Notes: a model not told the origin generated them from the letters alone. A stretch of 64,000 nt of DNA from Phycisphaerales bacterium (GCA_020639095.1 JACKHH010000003.1:119046-183045); one strand, 5' to 3'. Shown: positions 17,062-25,239, counted from the stretch's first letter. Made by a program: numbers and translations.

Positions 17062-18036
17062 TTGACCCCGTCCGGGAATAGAGAAATCGTTGAGCAGCTG
17101 GCGCGGTCGCAGGGGTTTAGTGCGTGCGGGTTTGCCCCGGCGGACGAAGTTCCGCGCGCGACATTTTATCGGGAGTGGCTGGCGGCTGGCAGGGCGGGGA
17201 CTATGGGGTATCTGCACCAGCATGTGGCGGAGCGGTGCGATGCGTCGGTGCTCGTGCCCGGGGCGCGGACGGTGATCGTGGTCGCGTTGAACTACCATCA
17301 GCCCGCGCCGGATATTGTTGCGGAATCACCGGTGGATACCGATAACGCGGCACGCGGACGCGTCGCGATGTACGCTTGGGGCGACGACTACCACCGGGTG
17401 ATCAAACGCAAACTCTTCGCGATGGTCGACGCGATGCGCGAAGTCATCGACGAGCCGTTCGAGGCGAAGGCGTGCGTCGATACCGTGCCGCTGCTCGAAC
17501 GCGAGTACGCGATGCGCGCCGGGATCGGGTGGATCGGGAAAAACACGCTGGTGCTCGACGCGAAGCTCGGGAGCTACTTCTTCCTGGGCGAGATCGTGAC
17601 GACGTTGGCGTTGCCGTTTGATGCGCCGGCGGCCGACCACTGTGGCCGGTGTACGCGGTGCCTCGATGCGTGTCCCACGGATGCCTTTCCCGCACCGTAT
17701 GAACTGGACGCGTCGCGCTGCATCAGCTACCTGACGATCGAGCATCGTGGCGAGGATATTCCCGAGGAGTTTCACGCAGACATGCGCGATTGGGTGTTCG
17801 GGTGCGATGTCTGCCAGCAGGTTTGCCCGCACAATCGAGCGGCTCCCACCACCCGCGAGCCACGCTTCGCTCCGCGCACACCGGGTCCAACGCCCAAGCT
17901 CGACGATCTGCTGACGTGGTCGGATGCGGATTACGCGGAAGCGCTGCGCGGCAGCGCGATCAAGCGCGCGAAACCCGACATGCTGCGCCGCAATGCACGA
18001 ATCGCCCAGGCGAACATTTCTCCGAATGCGCAATAG
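17062..18036 (+). CDS. queG: Epoxyqueuosine reductase QueG
   Basis: 324 residues. The two 4Fe-4S clusters are bound by CGRCTRCLDACPTDAF (about residues 194-209) and CDVCQQVCPHNR (about residues 250-261), a spacing specific for QueG. The N-terminal cobalamin-binding region includes SFFLGEIVTTL-like YFFLGEIVTT and the conserved RAGIGWIGKNTLVLD. The start is taken as TTG 17062, because the frame has a stop at 17026 and no ATG or GTG close to the conserved N-terminus. QueG reduces epoxyqueuosine to queuosine in tRNA, the last step of Q biosynthesis, using cobalamin. A Qng1-type Q-salvage gene lies 2.4 kb downstream. Confidence 0.95.
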   Translation: MTPSGNREIVEQLARSQGFSACGFAPADEVPRATFYREWLAAGRAGTMGYLHQHVAERCDASVLVPGARTVIVVALNYHQPAPDIVAESPVDTDNAARGRVAMYAWGDDYHRVIKRKLFAMVDAMREVIDEPFEAKACVDTVPLLEREYAMRAGIGWIGKNTLVLDAKLGSYFFLGEIVTTLALPFDAPAADHCGRCTRCLDACPTDAFPAPYELDASRCISYLTIEHRGEDIPEEFHADMRDWVFGCDVCQQVCPHNRAAPTTREPRFAPRTPGPTPKLDDLLTWSDADYAEALRGSAIKRAKPDMLRRNARIAQANISPNAQ

Positions 18037-18164
18037 TGGGTGGCACTGACAAGCTCTGCTTGTCAGTGGAGTTCGCAAGATTGCGTTCGTTTCTGGTGCA
18101 ACTTCTGGTTCATAATGGCCATCATGTTTGTACCACTGACAAGTGAAGCTTGTCAGTGCCACCC
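18037..18164. repeat. Second inverted pair of GGTGGCACTGACAAG repeats, between convergent genes
   Basis: The left unit (about 18039-18069) reads GGTGGCACTGACAAGCTCTG and then CTTGTCAGTGG. The right unit (about 18132-18164) reads ACCACTGACAAGTGAAGCTT and then GTCAGTGCCACCC. The two are inverted and separated by about 60 bp, as in the pair at 16298-16424. The pair lies between the ends of queG and murJ and could terminate transcription from both sides. Confidence 0.85.
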
Positions 18165-18184
18165 TGCGCAGTTGTGTCGTGAAG

Positions 18185-19729
18185 CTATTCGGGTTTGCTG
18201 CGTCGCAAGATGATGGCGCCTTCCTGCATGCCAAGCATTCGCGTGACGAGCAGGTAGATTACCGCACCGACCGGTATGCTGATGCAGAGTTGTACCGCAT
18301 CGTTCGCAGGCAGGATTGCGCTAATCGGCCCGATGCCGCGTAAGGCTGCGATGGCTGCTGCCATGATGCACGTGGCCAGCAGCGAACGCATTGCGCTCGA
18401 CGTTACCTGTCGCCAGCGGAGGCCCGGCAGGTGCTTGTTGAGCGTGTACGCGAGTACGAACGCCTGAAGGCCGGCGGTCAGAGCCGTCGCGAGCGCCACG
18501 CCCGATTCACGCAGCGCCGTGCGCACGAGGACGATGTTCAACATAAAGTTGAGCACGAGCATGACCAGCGCGATGCGCACCGGTGTCTTGCTGTTCTCGA
18601 CGGAGTGGAACGCGCGGACCAGCATCTGGTGCATCGCGTATGCCCAGATCCCGGCACAGTAGCAGTTCAGCGCGAGCACGACGCGGTGCGTATCGTCCGG
18701 TAGGAACTCCTTGCTTTCGAAGAGCAGGCGAACGAGCGGGGTGGCGATGAGCATCAAGCCCGCACCCGCGGGTATCGAGATAAAGAGCGATGTGCGCAGG
18801 CCGGCTTCGACTGAACGCAGGTGGGCGTCGTGGTTACGCTCCGCCACGTGCTTGGCGAGCAGCGGAAAGATCGCGGTCGCCAGTGCCGTTGAGAAAATCC
18901 CCAGGGGCAGGTTGCTCATGTACTGCGCGTAGCCGAGGATGGCGGGGCCTTTGCCGTCGGGCACCAGAAAGAACGCGATCATCGAATCGATGAACGTGTT
19001 GATCTGGAGCGCGGACATGCCCACGATCATCGGCGCCATCATGGTGACGATGCGGCGGACCGCGTTCGTACGCCAGTTGAAATTGATGGCGGACCTGAAC
19101 CCGCAGCGCCGCAACCACACCAGTTGCGTGGCAAGTTGCAGCACGCCGGCGAGCAGCACCGACGCAGCCACGAAGCGCAGATGCGTGTACTCGCTGAGGT
19201 GCAGCAGCTTTCCGCCGATCCACGTTGCGCTGATGATCACGACGTTCAGGATCATCGGAGCCGCCGCTGGGGCTGCGAAACGGTTCAGCGCGTTGAGGAT
19301 GCCCGCGAAGAACGCGGTGAGGCAGATGAGCAGCATGTAGGGCATGACCAGCGCGGTGAGGCTGAGCGTCGGCCCGCCGTAGATCCACACCAGCGCAAGC
19401 AGCACCGCCTCCGCGACCACGAGCATGACGAGTAGTGCGGTTGCCAGCAGCGTGAGCGTCGCGCCCGCGAGTTGCCGGGCTGCGTCTTCGCCTTCGTTCG
19501 CGCGGCAACTGGTGAACACGGGGATAAACGAAGAGGTCAGCGCGCCCTCGCCAAAGAGTCGTCGCGCGAGGTTGGGAATTTGGAACGCGATGCGAAACGC
19601 GCTGAGCAGGGGACTCGCGCCGAAGAACCGGCTATAGGCGTGCTCGCGCAAAAGACCGAGCACGCGCGACACCAGGGTGAGCGCGGCGATAAGTTTGGCT
19701 GATCCAACAAATCGGTGGTGACGCGACAC
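18185..19729 (-). CDS. murJ: Lipid II flippase MurJ
   Basis: 514 residues, starting at GTG 19727-19729. The protein is almost entirely hydrophobic, with about 14 membrane segments, and has the N-terminal MviN signature LTLVSRVLGLLREHAYSRFF and RIAFQIPNLARRLFGEGALT. A later conserved stretch is QYMSNLPLGIFSTALATAIF followed by PLLAKHV. The Arg residues in the N-terminal signature line the central cavity in studied MurJ proteins. It moves lipid II across the inner membrane for peptidoglycan synthesis. The gene is divergent from the ferredoxin gene; the 267 bp between them should hold both promoters, but I could not pick clear boxes. Confidence 0.95.
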   Translation of the reverse strand: MSRHHRFVGSAKLIAALTLVSRVLGLLREHAYSRFFGASPLLSAFRIAFQIPNLARRLFGEGALTSSFIPVFTSCRANEGEDAARQLAGATLTLLATALLVMLVVAEAVLLALVWIYGGPTLSLTALVMPYMLLICLTAFFAGILNALNRFAAPAAAPMILNVVIISATWIGGKLLHLSEYTHLRFVAASVLLAGVLQLATQLVWLRRCGFRSAINFNWRTNAVRRIVTMMAPMIVGMSALQINTFIDSMIAFFLVPDGKGPAILGYAQYMSNLPLGIFSTALATAIFPLLAKHVAERNHDAHLRSVEAGLRTSLFISIPAGAGLMLIATPLVRLLFESKEFLPDDTHRVVLALNCYCAGIWAYAMHQMLVRAFHSVENSKTPVRIALVMLVLNFMLNIVLVRTALRESGVALATALTAGLQAFVLAYTLNKHLPGLRWRQVTSSAMRSLLATCIMAAAIAALRGIGPISAILPANDAVQLCISIPVGAVIYLLVTRMLGMQEGAIILRRSKPE

Positions 19730-19996
19730 GGCAGTCCAATGTTTGATTGATCCAACTTTTGCGTAACGTTCGGATCATCCGTTATTTGCCGCCGCAACGC
19801 GTGTGGATGCGCGGCGAGCGTTTATATAGGCGGGCTGAGTCGCGCTGACAAGTTCAAGTGCGTAGCACGAATCCGGCAAAAAGGGGTGGAAATCTGAACG
19901 CAATTCGCTACTGTCCCGATACAGGTAGCACTGCTGTTGTTTCACAACGGACCGGCGGGCGATGAAGTAACCCGCGGATACGATGGAGGTTTTATC

Positions 19997-20335
19997 ATGA
20001 CTCACGTAGTTGCCGAACCGTGCGTGGCGTGCAAGTTCACGGACTGCGTCGCGGTGTGCCCGGTGGATTGTTTTCACGAGGGCATCAACTTTCTGGCGAT
20101 CGATCCGGACACGTGCATCGATTGCGGTTTGTGCGTACCGGAGTGTCCGACGGAAGCGATCTTCGCGGAAGACGATCTGCCCGAGAAGTGGTCGGAGTAC
20201 GTGCAGATCAACGCGAAGTACGCGGGCGACTGGCCGGTGATCGACGCGCAGAAGGCACCGCTCCCCGAGGCCGAGGACATGAAGGAAGTCGACGCCAAGC
20301 GCGAAATGCTCGACCCGAACGCATTCGCCGGTTAG
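19997..20335 (+). CDS. fdxA: 7Fe-type ferredoxin (FdxA-like)
   Basis: 112 residues from ATG 19997, with GGAGG seven bases upstream. The N-terminus is MTHVVAEPCVACKFTDCVAV, followed by CPVDCFHEG, giving the C-x2-C-x4-C-x3-C-P pattern of the 3Fe/4Fe ligands of Azotobacter-type FdI. The second motif is CIDCGLCVPECPTEAI for the 4Fe-4S cluster. The tail has the family's W--Y---N region (KWSEYVQINAKYAGDWPVI). It is a small soluble electron carrier; the partner is not evident. It ends in its own strong terminator. Confidence 0.93.
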   Translation: MTHVVAEPCVACKFTDCVAVCPVDCFHEGINFLAIDPDTCIDCGLCVPECPTEAIFAEDDLPEKWSEYVQINAKYAGDWPVIDAQKAPLPEAEDMKEVDAKREMLDPNAFAG

Positions 20336-20372
20336 TTCGAAGTCGCGCGAATAGGCGAAAGAGTGTATCATG

Positions 20373-20409
20373 GCACGCATCGGCATCGCGCCGGTGCGTG
20401 CTTTTTTTT
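20373..20409 (+). terminator. Rho-independent terminator after the ferredoxin gene
   Basis: An 11-bp stem of GCACGCATCGG (20373-20383) and CCGGTGCGTGC (20391-20401) with one G-T pair encloses the loop CATCGCG. Eight T follow at 20402-20409. Confidence 0.92.
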
Positions 20410-20415
20410 GCCCAA

Positions 20416-20442
20416 TCCGAGCCGCGACTGTAAGGGAGCGGA
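20416..20442. repeat. Dispersed repeat, GAGCCGCGACTGTAAGGGAG type, copy 1
   Basis: The sequence TCCGAGCCGCGACTGTAAGG followed by GAGCGGA is nearly identical to a copy at 23559-23585. It lies just past the ferredoxin terminator and before the Qng1-type gene. Confidence 0.6.
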
Positions 20443-20485
20443 GATAAACCAATCGGATACGAAGGGATCGGCGCACAATGCAGGA

Positions 20486-21490
20486 ATGCGTGAGACGTTC
20501 TCTGTGATGACGGATTCACCTGACAAGACAAACGCGATTCCGGATGTCCTGGACAGTTGCCGCGATGTTGTGCGCGCGGCGCGACACGTGCGCATTGACG
20601 ATGCCGCCGTTGAGGCGTTTGCGCGGCGGTTGGTGCGCGAAGGCGTAGCGGTGCCCGAGGATGAGCTGGCGCTGGATGGGTCAGCCAGTGAGATCGCGAA
20701 CTTCGTGCTGATCACCGATGCGCTGAACTTTTGTTTCTGGGGCGATGCGGGCGTGGAGCCTTGGGCGGTCGAGCATCGCGGTCAGGTGTGGACGCGAACG
20801 TTGGCGATGGTTGCGGGCATGCTGCGCGCCGTCGAACACGATCGCGCCTGGCTTACCGCGCAGCGCTGGGCTGCCGCGACGGACGCGGACGTGGCTGACC
20901 TGTTCGCGGGCAAGGGTGGTATCCCGATGCCGCAGCGTCGCCGCGAGATTCTTTGCGAGACTGGCGCGGTACTGCACGCGAAGTACGATGGGCAGTTCAC
21001 TCGGCTTGTGGCGATGGTCGAACGCGATGCACTCGCGCTCGCGCGCAAGCTCGCTAAGGATTTTCCATCATTTCACGACGTCGCGAGGTATGGTGGCAAA
21101 CCGGTCGCGTTGCTCAAACGCGCGCAGATCTGTGCGGCTGACCTGCACCGCGCGTGGGCGTCTGCCGGTCATCCCGGGCTCGCGAATCTCGGCGCGCTCA
21201 CGGTGTTCGCGGACTACCGATTGCCGCAGCTCTTCCGCCATGAAGCGATGATGGTCGTTGATAACGCGTTGGCTGCCCGCATCGACGCCGAGCAACGCAT
21301 TGACGCGGGCAGCGACGAGGAAATCGAAATCCGAGCCGCAACCGTCGTAATCAGCCAGTTGCTCTGCGAAGCCATGACCCAGGCAGGCAGGACGACGGAA
21401 GCGTGGGAACTCGATTACGAACTCTGGCGCCGCGCCCGCGAACCAGAAGTGACGGTGCCGCATCATCGCACGGTGACGCATTTCTACTAG
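20486..21490 (+). CDS. Queuosine-5'-phosphate N-glycosylase (Qng1 / DUF2419 family), queuosine salvage
   Basis: 334 residues from ATG 20486; ATG 20507 is an alternative. Family motifs seen are NFVLITDALNFCFWGD near residue 73, then GHPGLANLGALTVFADYRLP and QLFRHEAMMVVDNAL, then EIEIRAATVVISQLL. Near the C-terminus are WELDYELWRRAR and PHHRTVTHFY. These match the DUF2419 family, whose human and bacterial members release queuine from queuosine-5'-phosphate (Qng1). The Asp in VFADYR is in the position of a conserved Asp of the family that I take to be catalytic. With queG 2.4 kb upstream, the genome region appears to serve both Q synthesis and Q recovery. The family call rests on remembered motifs. 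Confidence 0.8.
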   Translation: MRETFSVMTDSPDKTNAIPDVLDSCRDVVRAARHVRIDDAAVEAFARRLVREGVAVPEDELALDGSASEIANFVLITDALNFCFWGDAGVEPWAVEHRGQVWTRTLAMVAGMLRAVEHDRAWLTAQRWAAATDADVADLFAGKGGIPMPQRRREILCETGAVLHAKYDGQFTRLVAMVERDALALARKLAKDFPSFHDVARYGGKPVALLKRAQICAADLHRAWASAGHPGLANLGALTVFADYRLPQLFRHEAMMVVDNALAARIDAEQRIDAGSDEEIEIRAATVVISQLLCEAMTQAGRTTEAWELDYELWRRAREPEVTVPHHRTVTHFY

Positions 21491-21510
21491 CAGATGTGGC
21501 CACTTGGTTA

Positions 21511-21562
21511 TGTGGGACCGGTTTTCCAACCGGTCATGACCGGCTGGAAAGCCGGTCCCACA
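21511..21562. repeat. 52-bp double-hairpin repeat between convergent genes
   Basis: Two hairpins lie side by side: GACCGGTTTTCCAACCGGTC and GACCGGCTGGAAAGCCGGTC. They are inverted copies of each other, and the whole block begins TGTGGGACCGG and ends CCGGTCCCACA. It lies between the stops of the Qng1-type gene and adk and could act as a terminator in both directions. Confidence 0.8.
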
Positions 21563-21580
21563 AGCACGCACGCATGTTCG

Positions 21581-22186
21581 TCAAATCTTCGCCGGTACGA
21601 CCGTCACCAGCGCTTTGCAGATGTCGTGCAGGACAGCCAGCGGGGGTTGGTCGGCGTTGATGTTGGCGATGAGTTGCGGGTCGTAGCACTCGAGGACCGG
21701 CAGCGTTTCGTTTTCGTAGACCTTGATGCGGTTGAGGATGACCTCTTCCTTCGCATCGTCAGGCCGGTTGGACTTTGCGGCTCGGCCCTTGAGGCGTTGC
21801 ACGAGGCGGTTGCGATCGTCCATTTTGAGGTGGATGATCTTGAGCACGTCGATGAATGACGACAAGTGCTCGACCTGCGACGGCGTACGCGGGATGCCGT
21901 CGAGCATGAGTATGTGGTAGTTCGGATTGATGTCACGGGCGGCGATGCGCTCCTCGACGTGCTGCCGCCATACGCGCACGGTCAGTTCGTCGGGTACGAG
22001 CTGGCCCTTGGTCGCGTACGACATGAACTCCATGCCGATGTCGCTTTCCTTGTCCAGCCCGCGGAAGATGTCACCCATCGCGAGGTGGTAGAGGTTGGGC
22101 ATACCCGCAAGCACGTTGCCTTGCGTGCCCTTGCCGCATCCCGGGTATCCGAACAAAAGCAACACGCGGTATTTCTTGTCAGCCAC
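21581..22186 (-). CDS. adk: Adenylate kinase-type nucleoside monophosphate kinase
   Basis: 201 residues, starting at GTG 22184-22186 with GGAGG seven bases upstream. The P-loop is LLLFGYPGCGKGTQ. The NMP-binding part has AMGDIFRG followed by KGQLVPDELTVRVW, and ILMLDGIPRTPSQVEHL holds the D-G-x-P-R motif. The LID is short (RLKGRAAKSNRPDD), with the R-x-D-D arginine and aspartates and no zinc cysteines. The protein interconverts AMP, ADP and ATP. At several points, such as MGDIFRG-LDKE, it differs from classical Adk, so specificity for AMP is likely but not proven. Confidence 0.88.
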   Translation of the reverse strand: MADKKYRVLLLFGYPGCGKGTQGNVLAGMPNLYHLAMGDIFRGLDKESDIGMEFMSYATKGQLVPDELTVRVWRQHVEERIAARDINPNYHILMLDGIPRTPSQVEHLSSFIDVLKIIHLKMDDRNRLVQRLKGRAAKSNRPDDAKEEVILNRIKVYENETLPVLECYDPQLIANINADQPPLAVLHDICKALVTVVPAKI

Positions 22187-22334
22187 GAAGGTGCCTCCTC
22201 CGAAACATCGCGACGCCCCTGCTTGCGGGCTTGCTCCCTCGCCGTCGCGTGTCGCAATCGTGGTGCGGGCATCCTGCCAGCACGTAGAAGTATGCCATCA
22301 ATTGTCTGTGCCTGGCGAGCGCTTCACCGCGTTG

Positions 22335-22367
22335 CCCACTGACGAGCGGAGCTAGTCAGTGTCACCC
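22335..22367. repeat. Single GGTGGCACTGACAAG-family palindrome
   Basis: CCCACTGACGAGCGGAGCTA followed by GTCAGTGTCACCC matches the right-hand unit of the two inverted pairs at 16298 and 18037. A paired left unit is not seen here. The copy lies upstream of adk and downstream of the parvulin gene. Confidence 0.7.
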
Positions 22368-22423
22368 CTTTGGCAGTATCGCGCGTCGTGATATTCGTAC
22401 TGCTTCGGTCCCGCTGCCTGCTC

Positions 22424-23506
22424 CTATTGCCGTCCCGGATGCTTCTTCGCGAACTCCTCCGCGAGTACGGGGTCGGTCACGCGTATATCGGCTTGCTCGA
22501 AGAGCGACCTGTAGAGCGTCTGCATCGCGGGCTCAATAAGCCGGTCGCGCAGGCGGCGCTCCAACTCGCCCTTGACCTGATTGATCGTGCGCGAATCGGC
22601 TGGCAAGTGCCGTTCGACGCGAATGATGTGGTACCACTCGCCGTCGCGAATCGGATCGGAAATCTGCCCCTCGCCCAGCTTGAAAGCGGCTTGGGCCAGT
22701 GCACGCGGTACGTCGGGGTCGTCGATCGCGAAGGGTCGGAGCAATCCGCCCGCCGGCCCGGTCCGCAGGTTCGCGCTGTAGCCTTCCGCGATGGTCGCGA
22801 AATCCCCACCCGTTTCCAACAGCCCGGCAACGTGCTCCGCCTCGGACAGGCTCGCAAGCTGAATGTGGCGCACCTGCACACGCGGGCCGAACGCGCGCTG
22901 GTATTCCTCTGCGAACTGCTCGTCGGTGAACGTGATGTTCGCGTTGCAGATGGCGCGGAGGTACGCGTTGCGCGTGACCATGGCCATGCACTCGGCGCGG
23001 GAGACGTTGCGCCGCGCCAGCACCTCGTCGAGAATGCGTTCGGTTTCGTCGCGGTCGAACGATTCGTTACCGGCAGCGTGCAGCGGTGACGCCAAACTGC
23101 GCAGTGAACGGTCGAACTCGGCATCGATGTCAGCCTGTGTCACCTTGACGCCTTGCTCAGTAGCCAATGCCTTCGCGCGTTCGAGCACGACGATCTGTTC
23201 GAGGATGCCCACGCCATGACCCGCCATCAGCAGATCGACGACGCGCGAGCGACTGATCGGCGTGCCGTTCACGAAAGCGATCGTGTCTGCCGAGTCGCTG
23301 GCGCCGCCAGTCAGGTCCGGTGCGCGGGTAGTGGATGATGTGGTCTTGGCTTTGGGCGGGCGGTCGCGCCACGCTCCGGTGACGGAGTTGCCGCTGGTGT
23401 CGCGTTTCTCACCGCAGCCCGTCCCCGCGAAAAGGCAAACCAGCGCGAGGCACGCAATGCGGGCGAATCCACGTAGCTCAGGTTGCAGTATCTCAGCCGG
23501 ATTCAT
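22424..23506 (-). CDS. Parvulin-type peptidyl-prolyl isomerase lipoprotein (PpiC/SurA-like)
   Basis: 360 residues from ATG 23504-23506. The signal CLALVCLFAGTGC gives a lipobox with Cys near residue 29. An N-terminal chaperone-like segment has the typical SurA/PrsA start IAFVNGTPISRSRVVDLL. The parvulin domain (about residues 225-320) has VRHIQLASLSEAEHVAGLLE, TGGDFATIAEGYSANLRTGP, AGGLLRPFAIDDPDVPRALA and the last strand EWYHIIRVERHLP. It is expected to fold or escort exported proteins at the membrane. The frame stays open upstream of this start through a dispersed repeat, which is not part of the protein. Confidence 0.87.
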   Translation of the reverse strand: MNPAEILQPELRGFARIACLALVCLFAGTGCGEKRDTSGNSVTGAWRDRPPKAKTTSSTTRAPDLTGGASDSADTIAFVNGTPISRSRVVDLLMAGHGVGILEQIVVLERAKALATEQGVKVTQADIDAEFDRSLRSLASPLHAAGNESFDRDETERILDEVLARRNVSRAECMAMVTRNAYLRAICNANITFTDEQFAEEYQRAFGPRVQVRHIQLASLSEAEHVAGLLETGGDFATIAEGYSANLRTGPAGGLLRPFAIDDPDVPRALAQAAFKLGEGQISDPIRDGEWYHIIRVERHLPADSRTINQVKGELERRLRDRLIEPAMQTLYRSLFEQADIRVTDPVLAEEFAKKHPGRQ

Positions 23507-23558
23507 GGAATCGAAAACGGTAGCACGCGGGTTTCGGGGCGTCAATGAGCAGGGGACA

Positions 23559-23585
23559 TCCGAGCCGCGACTATCAGGGAGCGGG
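23559..23585. repeat. Dispersed repeat, GAGCCGCGACTATCAGGGAG type, copy 2
   Basis: TCCGAGCCGCGACTATCAGG followed by GAGCGGG matches copy 1 at 20416 with two internal differences. After it, at 23590-23625, a degenerate GCAGAGTGCAG-like direct repeat precedes the hydrolase gene. Confidence 0.6.
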
Positions 23586-23724
23586 GGAGGCGGAGTGCAG
23601 AACGCAGAGTGCAGCATGCAGCGTACAGGACCCGGTGTACGAATCGCGGCGGATTGCAATGGGCACTACAATGCGACGGGGCGGTGTGGGATCGCTTGGA
23701 TGTGGCGGAGTTTGGGAGGCAGGT

Positions 23725-24513
23725 ATGAAAGCTATCAGCCACGTTCGGGTGACCATGTTGGGGACGGGCACGTCGCACGGGGTGCCGATGATTGGCTGCG
23801 ATTGTGCGGTGTGTACGTCAGACGACCCGCGCGACCGGCGGACGCGGCCCTCGATTACCGTCGAGTTCGCGGGCAAACGCGTGCTGGTGGATACGTCGCC
23901 GGAACTGCGTTTGCAGTGCGTGGCCAACAACGTGAACCACATCGATGCCGTGCTGTTCACGCATGCCCACGCGGACCACGTGACCGGGATGGACGACCTG
24001 CGACGGTTCAACTGGTTGTGCGACGGCGACGTGCACTGCTACGGATCGGCTGACACTTTGGCGTCGATCCGCCGCATGTTTGCGTACATCTTCACCGACG
24101 AGCCGGAGTATCCGTCGCAGAAGCCCGCGCTCGCGCTGCACGAGATCGACGTCGGCGTGCTCGAGTTGTTCGACCAGCGCATCGAGGTGCTGCGTCTCTT
24201 CCACGGGCCGCTGCCGGTGCTGGGTTTCCGCTTTGGGAAAATCGCGTACTGCACCGACTGCAATCGCATTCCGGACGAGACGCTGGAGCGGCTGCGCGAT
24301 CTTGATGTATTGGTGCTCGACGGCCTGCGTCGCCGCCCGCATCCCACGCACTTCAACCTGGAACAGGCTGTGGAGATGGCCCAGCGCATCGCCGCCCGGC
24401 GCACTTACTTCACGCACATCGCCCACGAACTCCCGCACGCCGCCACCAACGCGGAACTGCCCGACGGCATGGATTTGGCGTACGACGGACAGGTGATCGA
24501 GTCGGCGGGTTGA
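23725..24513 (+). CDS. MBL-fold metallohydrolase, PhnP-like
   Basis: 262 residues from ATG 23725, with GGGAGG upstream. The N-terminus LGTGTSHGVPMIGCDCAVCT followed by DDPRDRRTRPS is typical of the PhnP-like cyclic phosphodiesterase group, including the two Cys near residue 25. The metal site is FTHAHADHVTGMDDLRRFN (H-x-H-x-D-H). Later ligands are in FHGPLPVLGFRFG, LDVLVLDGLRRRPHPTHFNL and FTHIAHELPH. PhnP acts on cyclic ribose phosphates; the natural substrate here is unknown and no phosphonate genes are nearby. Confidence 0.88.
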   Translation: MKAISHVRVTMLGTGTSHGVPMIGCDCAVCTSDDPRDRRTRPSITVEFAGKRVLVDTSPELRLQCVANNVNHIDAVLFTHAHADHVTGMDDLRRFNWLCDGDVHCYGSADTLASIRRMFAYIFTDEPEYPSQKPALALHEIDVGVLELFDQRIEVLRLFHGPLPVLGFRFGKIAYCTDCNRIPDETLERLRDLDVLVLDGLRRRPHPTHFNLEQAVEMAQRIAARRTYFTHIAHELPHAATNAELPDGMDLAYDGQVIESAG

Positions 24514-24567
24514 CCTGCCAGGTTGGGGGCGATTCCTGCCGACGAATGAGAAATCGCCAGGGATTCC

Positions 24568-24610
24568 TTGACGCTGAGCAATTGTTGCAGTATATTCTGT
24601 CTAGACAGAA
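24568..24610 (+). promoter_or_regulatory. Sigma-70-type promoter with overlapping 16-bp palindromic operator
   Basis: The -35 box TTGACG (24568-24573) and the -10 box TATATT (24591-24596) are 17 bp apart, one of the best promoter matches in the window. The perfect palindrome TTCTGTCTAGACAGAA (24595-24610) overlaps the end of the -10 box and the expected start site. It precedes the GbsR/MarR-type gene by about 80 bp, so autoregulation is the likely reading. Confidence 0.8.
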
Positions 24611-24688
24611 ATAAATGGCAGAAGTCCGGTAGGGTGTCCAGTCAGCGCGGTAGCGGCTGGTGCTCTCGACGGGTTTCGGGGAACACTC

Positions 24689-25216
24689 ATGACGTTATCA
24701 CCGGCGGAAGACAAGCTGATTTTGCACTGGGGCGAGATGGGCACGCGGTGGGGCGTGAATCGCACCGTCGCGCAGATTCATGCTCTGCTCTATGTCTCAC
24801 CCGAGCCGCTCGATGCCGAGGAGATCGCCGAGACGCTTTCGGTCGCGCGTTCGAACGTGAGCAACAGCCTGCGCGAGTTGCAGGGGTGGGGCGTGGTGCG
24901 GCGGGTGGCGGTGATCGGCGAACGGCGTGATCGTTTCGAATCGCTCGCGGACGTGTGGGAGATGTTCACGATCATCCTCGACGAACGCAAGAAACGCGAG
25001 ATCGATCCGACGCTCACCGTGCTGCGCGAATGCGCCGAACTCGCAAAGAAGGGCGGCACCAAGGAAGCGCACACGCACGAACGAATCTACGCGATGCTCA
25101 CGTTCTTCGAATCGGTCACGACGTGGTATACGCAGATGCGCCGTTTGCCGTCTGGCGCGGTCGCGCGCTTCTTCCGCATGGGTGAGAAGATCCGGCGGTT
25201 GGTGGGGGGAAAGTGA
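24689..25216 (+). CDS. GbsR/MarR-family transcriptional regulator
   Basis: 175 residues. The winged helix-turn-helix is clear: GVNRTVAQIHALLYVSPEPL, then DAEEIAETLSVARSNVSNSL and RELQGWGVVRRVAVIGERRD. The pattern VARSNVSNSLREL with the following wing is characteristic of the GbsR branch of MarR regulators. The C-terminal 90 residues (EIDPTLTVLRECAELAKKGG and onward) are helical and would dimerise. It is preceded by a strong promoter with a palindromic operator and probably represses itself. A small membrane-protein gene follows 275 bp downstream and may be a target. The ligand is unknown. Confidence 0.88.
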   Translation: MTLSPAEDKLILHWGEMGTRWGVNRTVAQIHALLYVSPEPLDAEEIAETLSVARSNVSNSLRELQGWGVVRRVAVIGERRDRFESLADVWEMFTIILDERKKREIDPTLTVLRECAELAKKGGTKEAHTHERIYAMLTFFESVTTWYTQMRRLPSGAVARFFRMGEKIRRLVGGK

Positions 25217-25239
25217 GAAAGTGAGAAGGTGAGAAAGTA

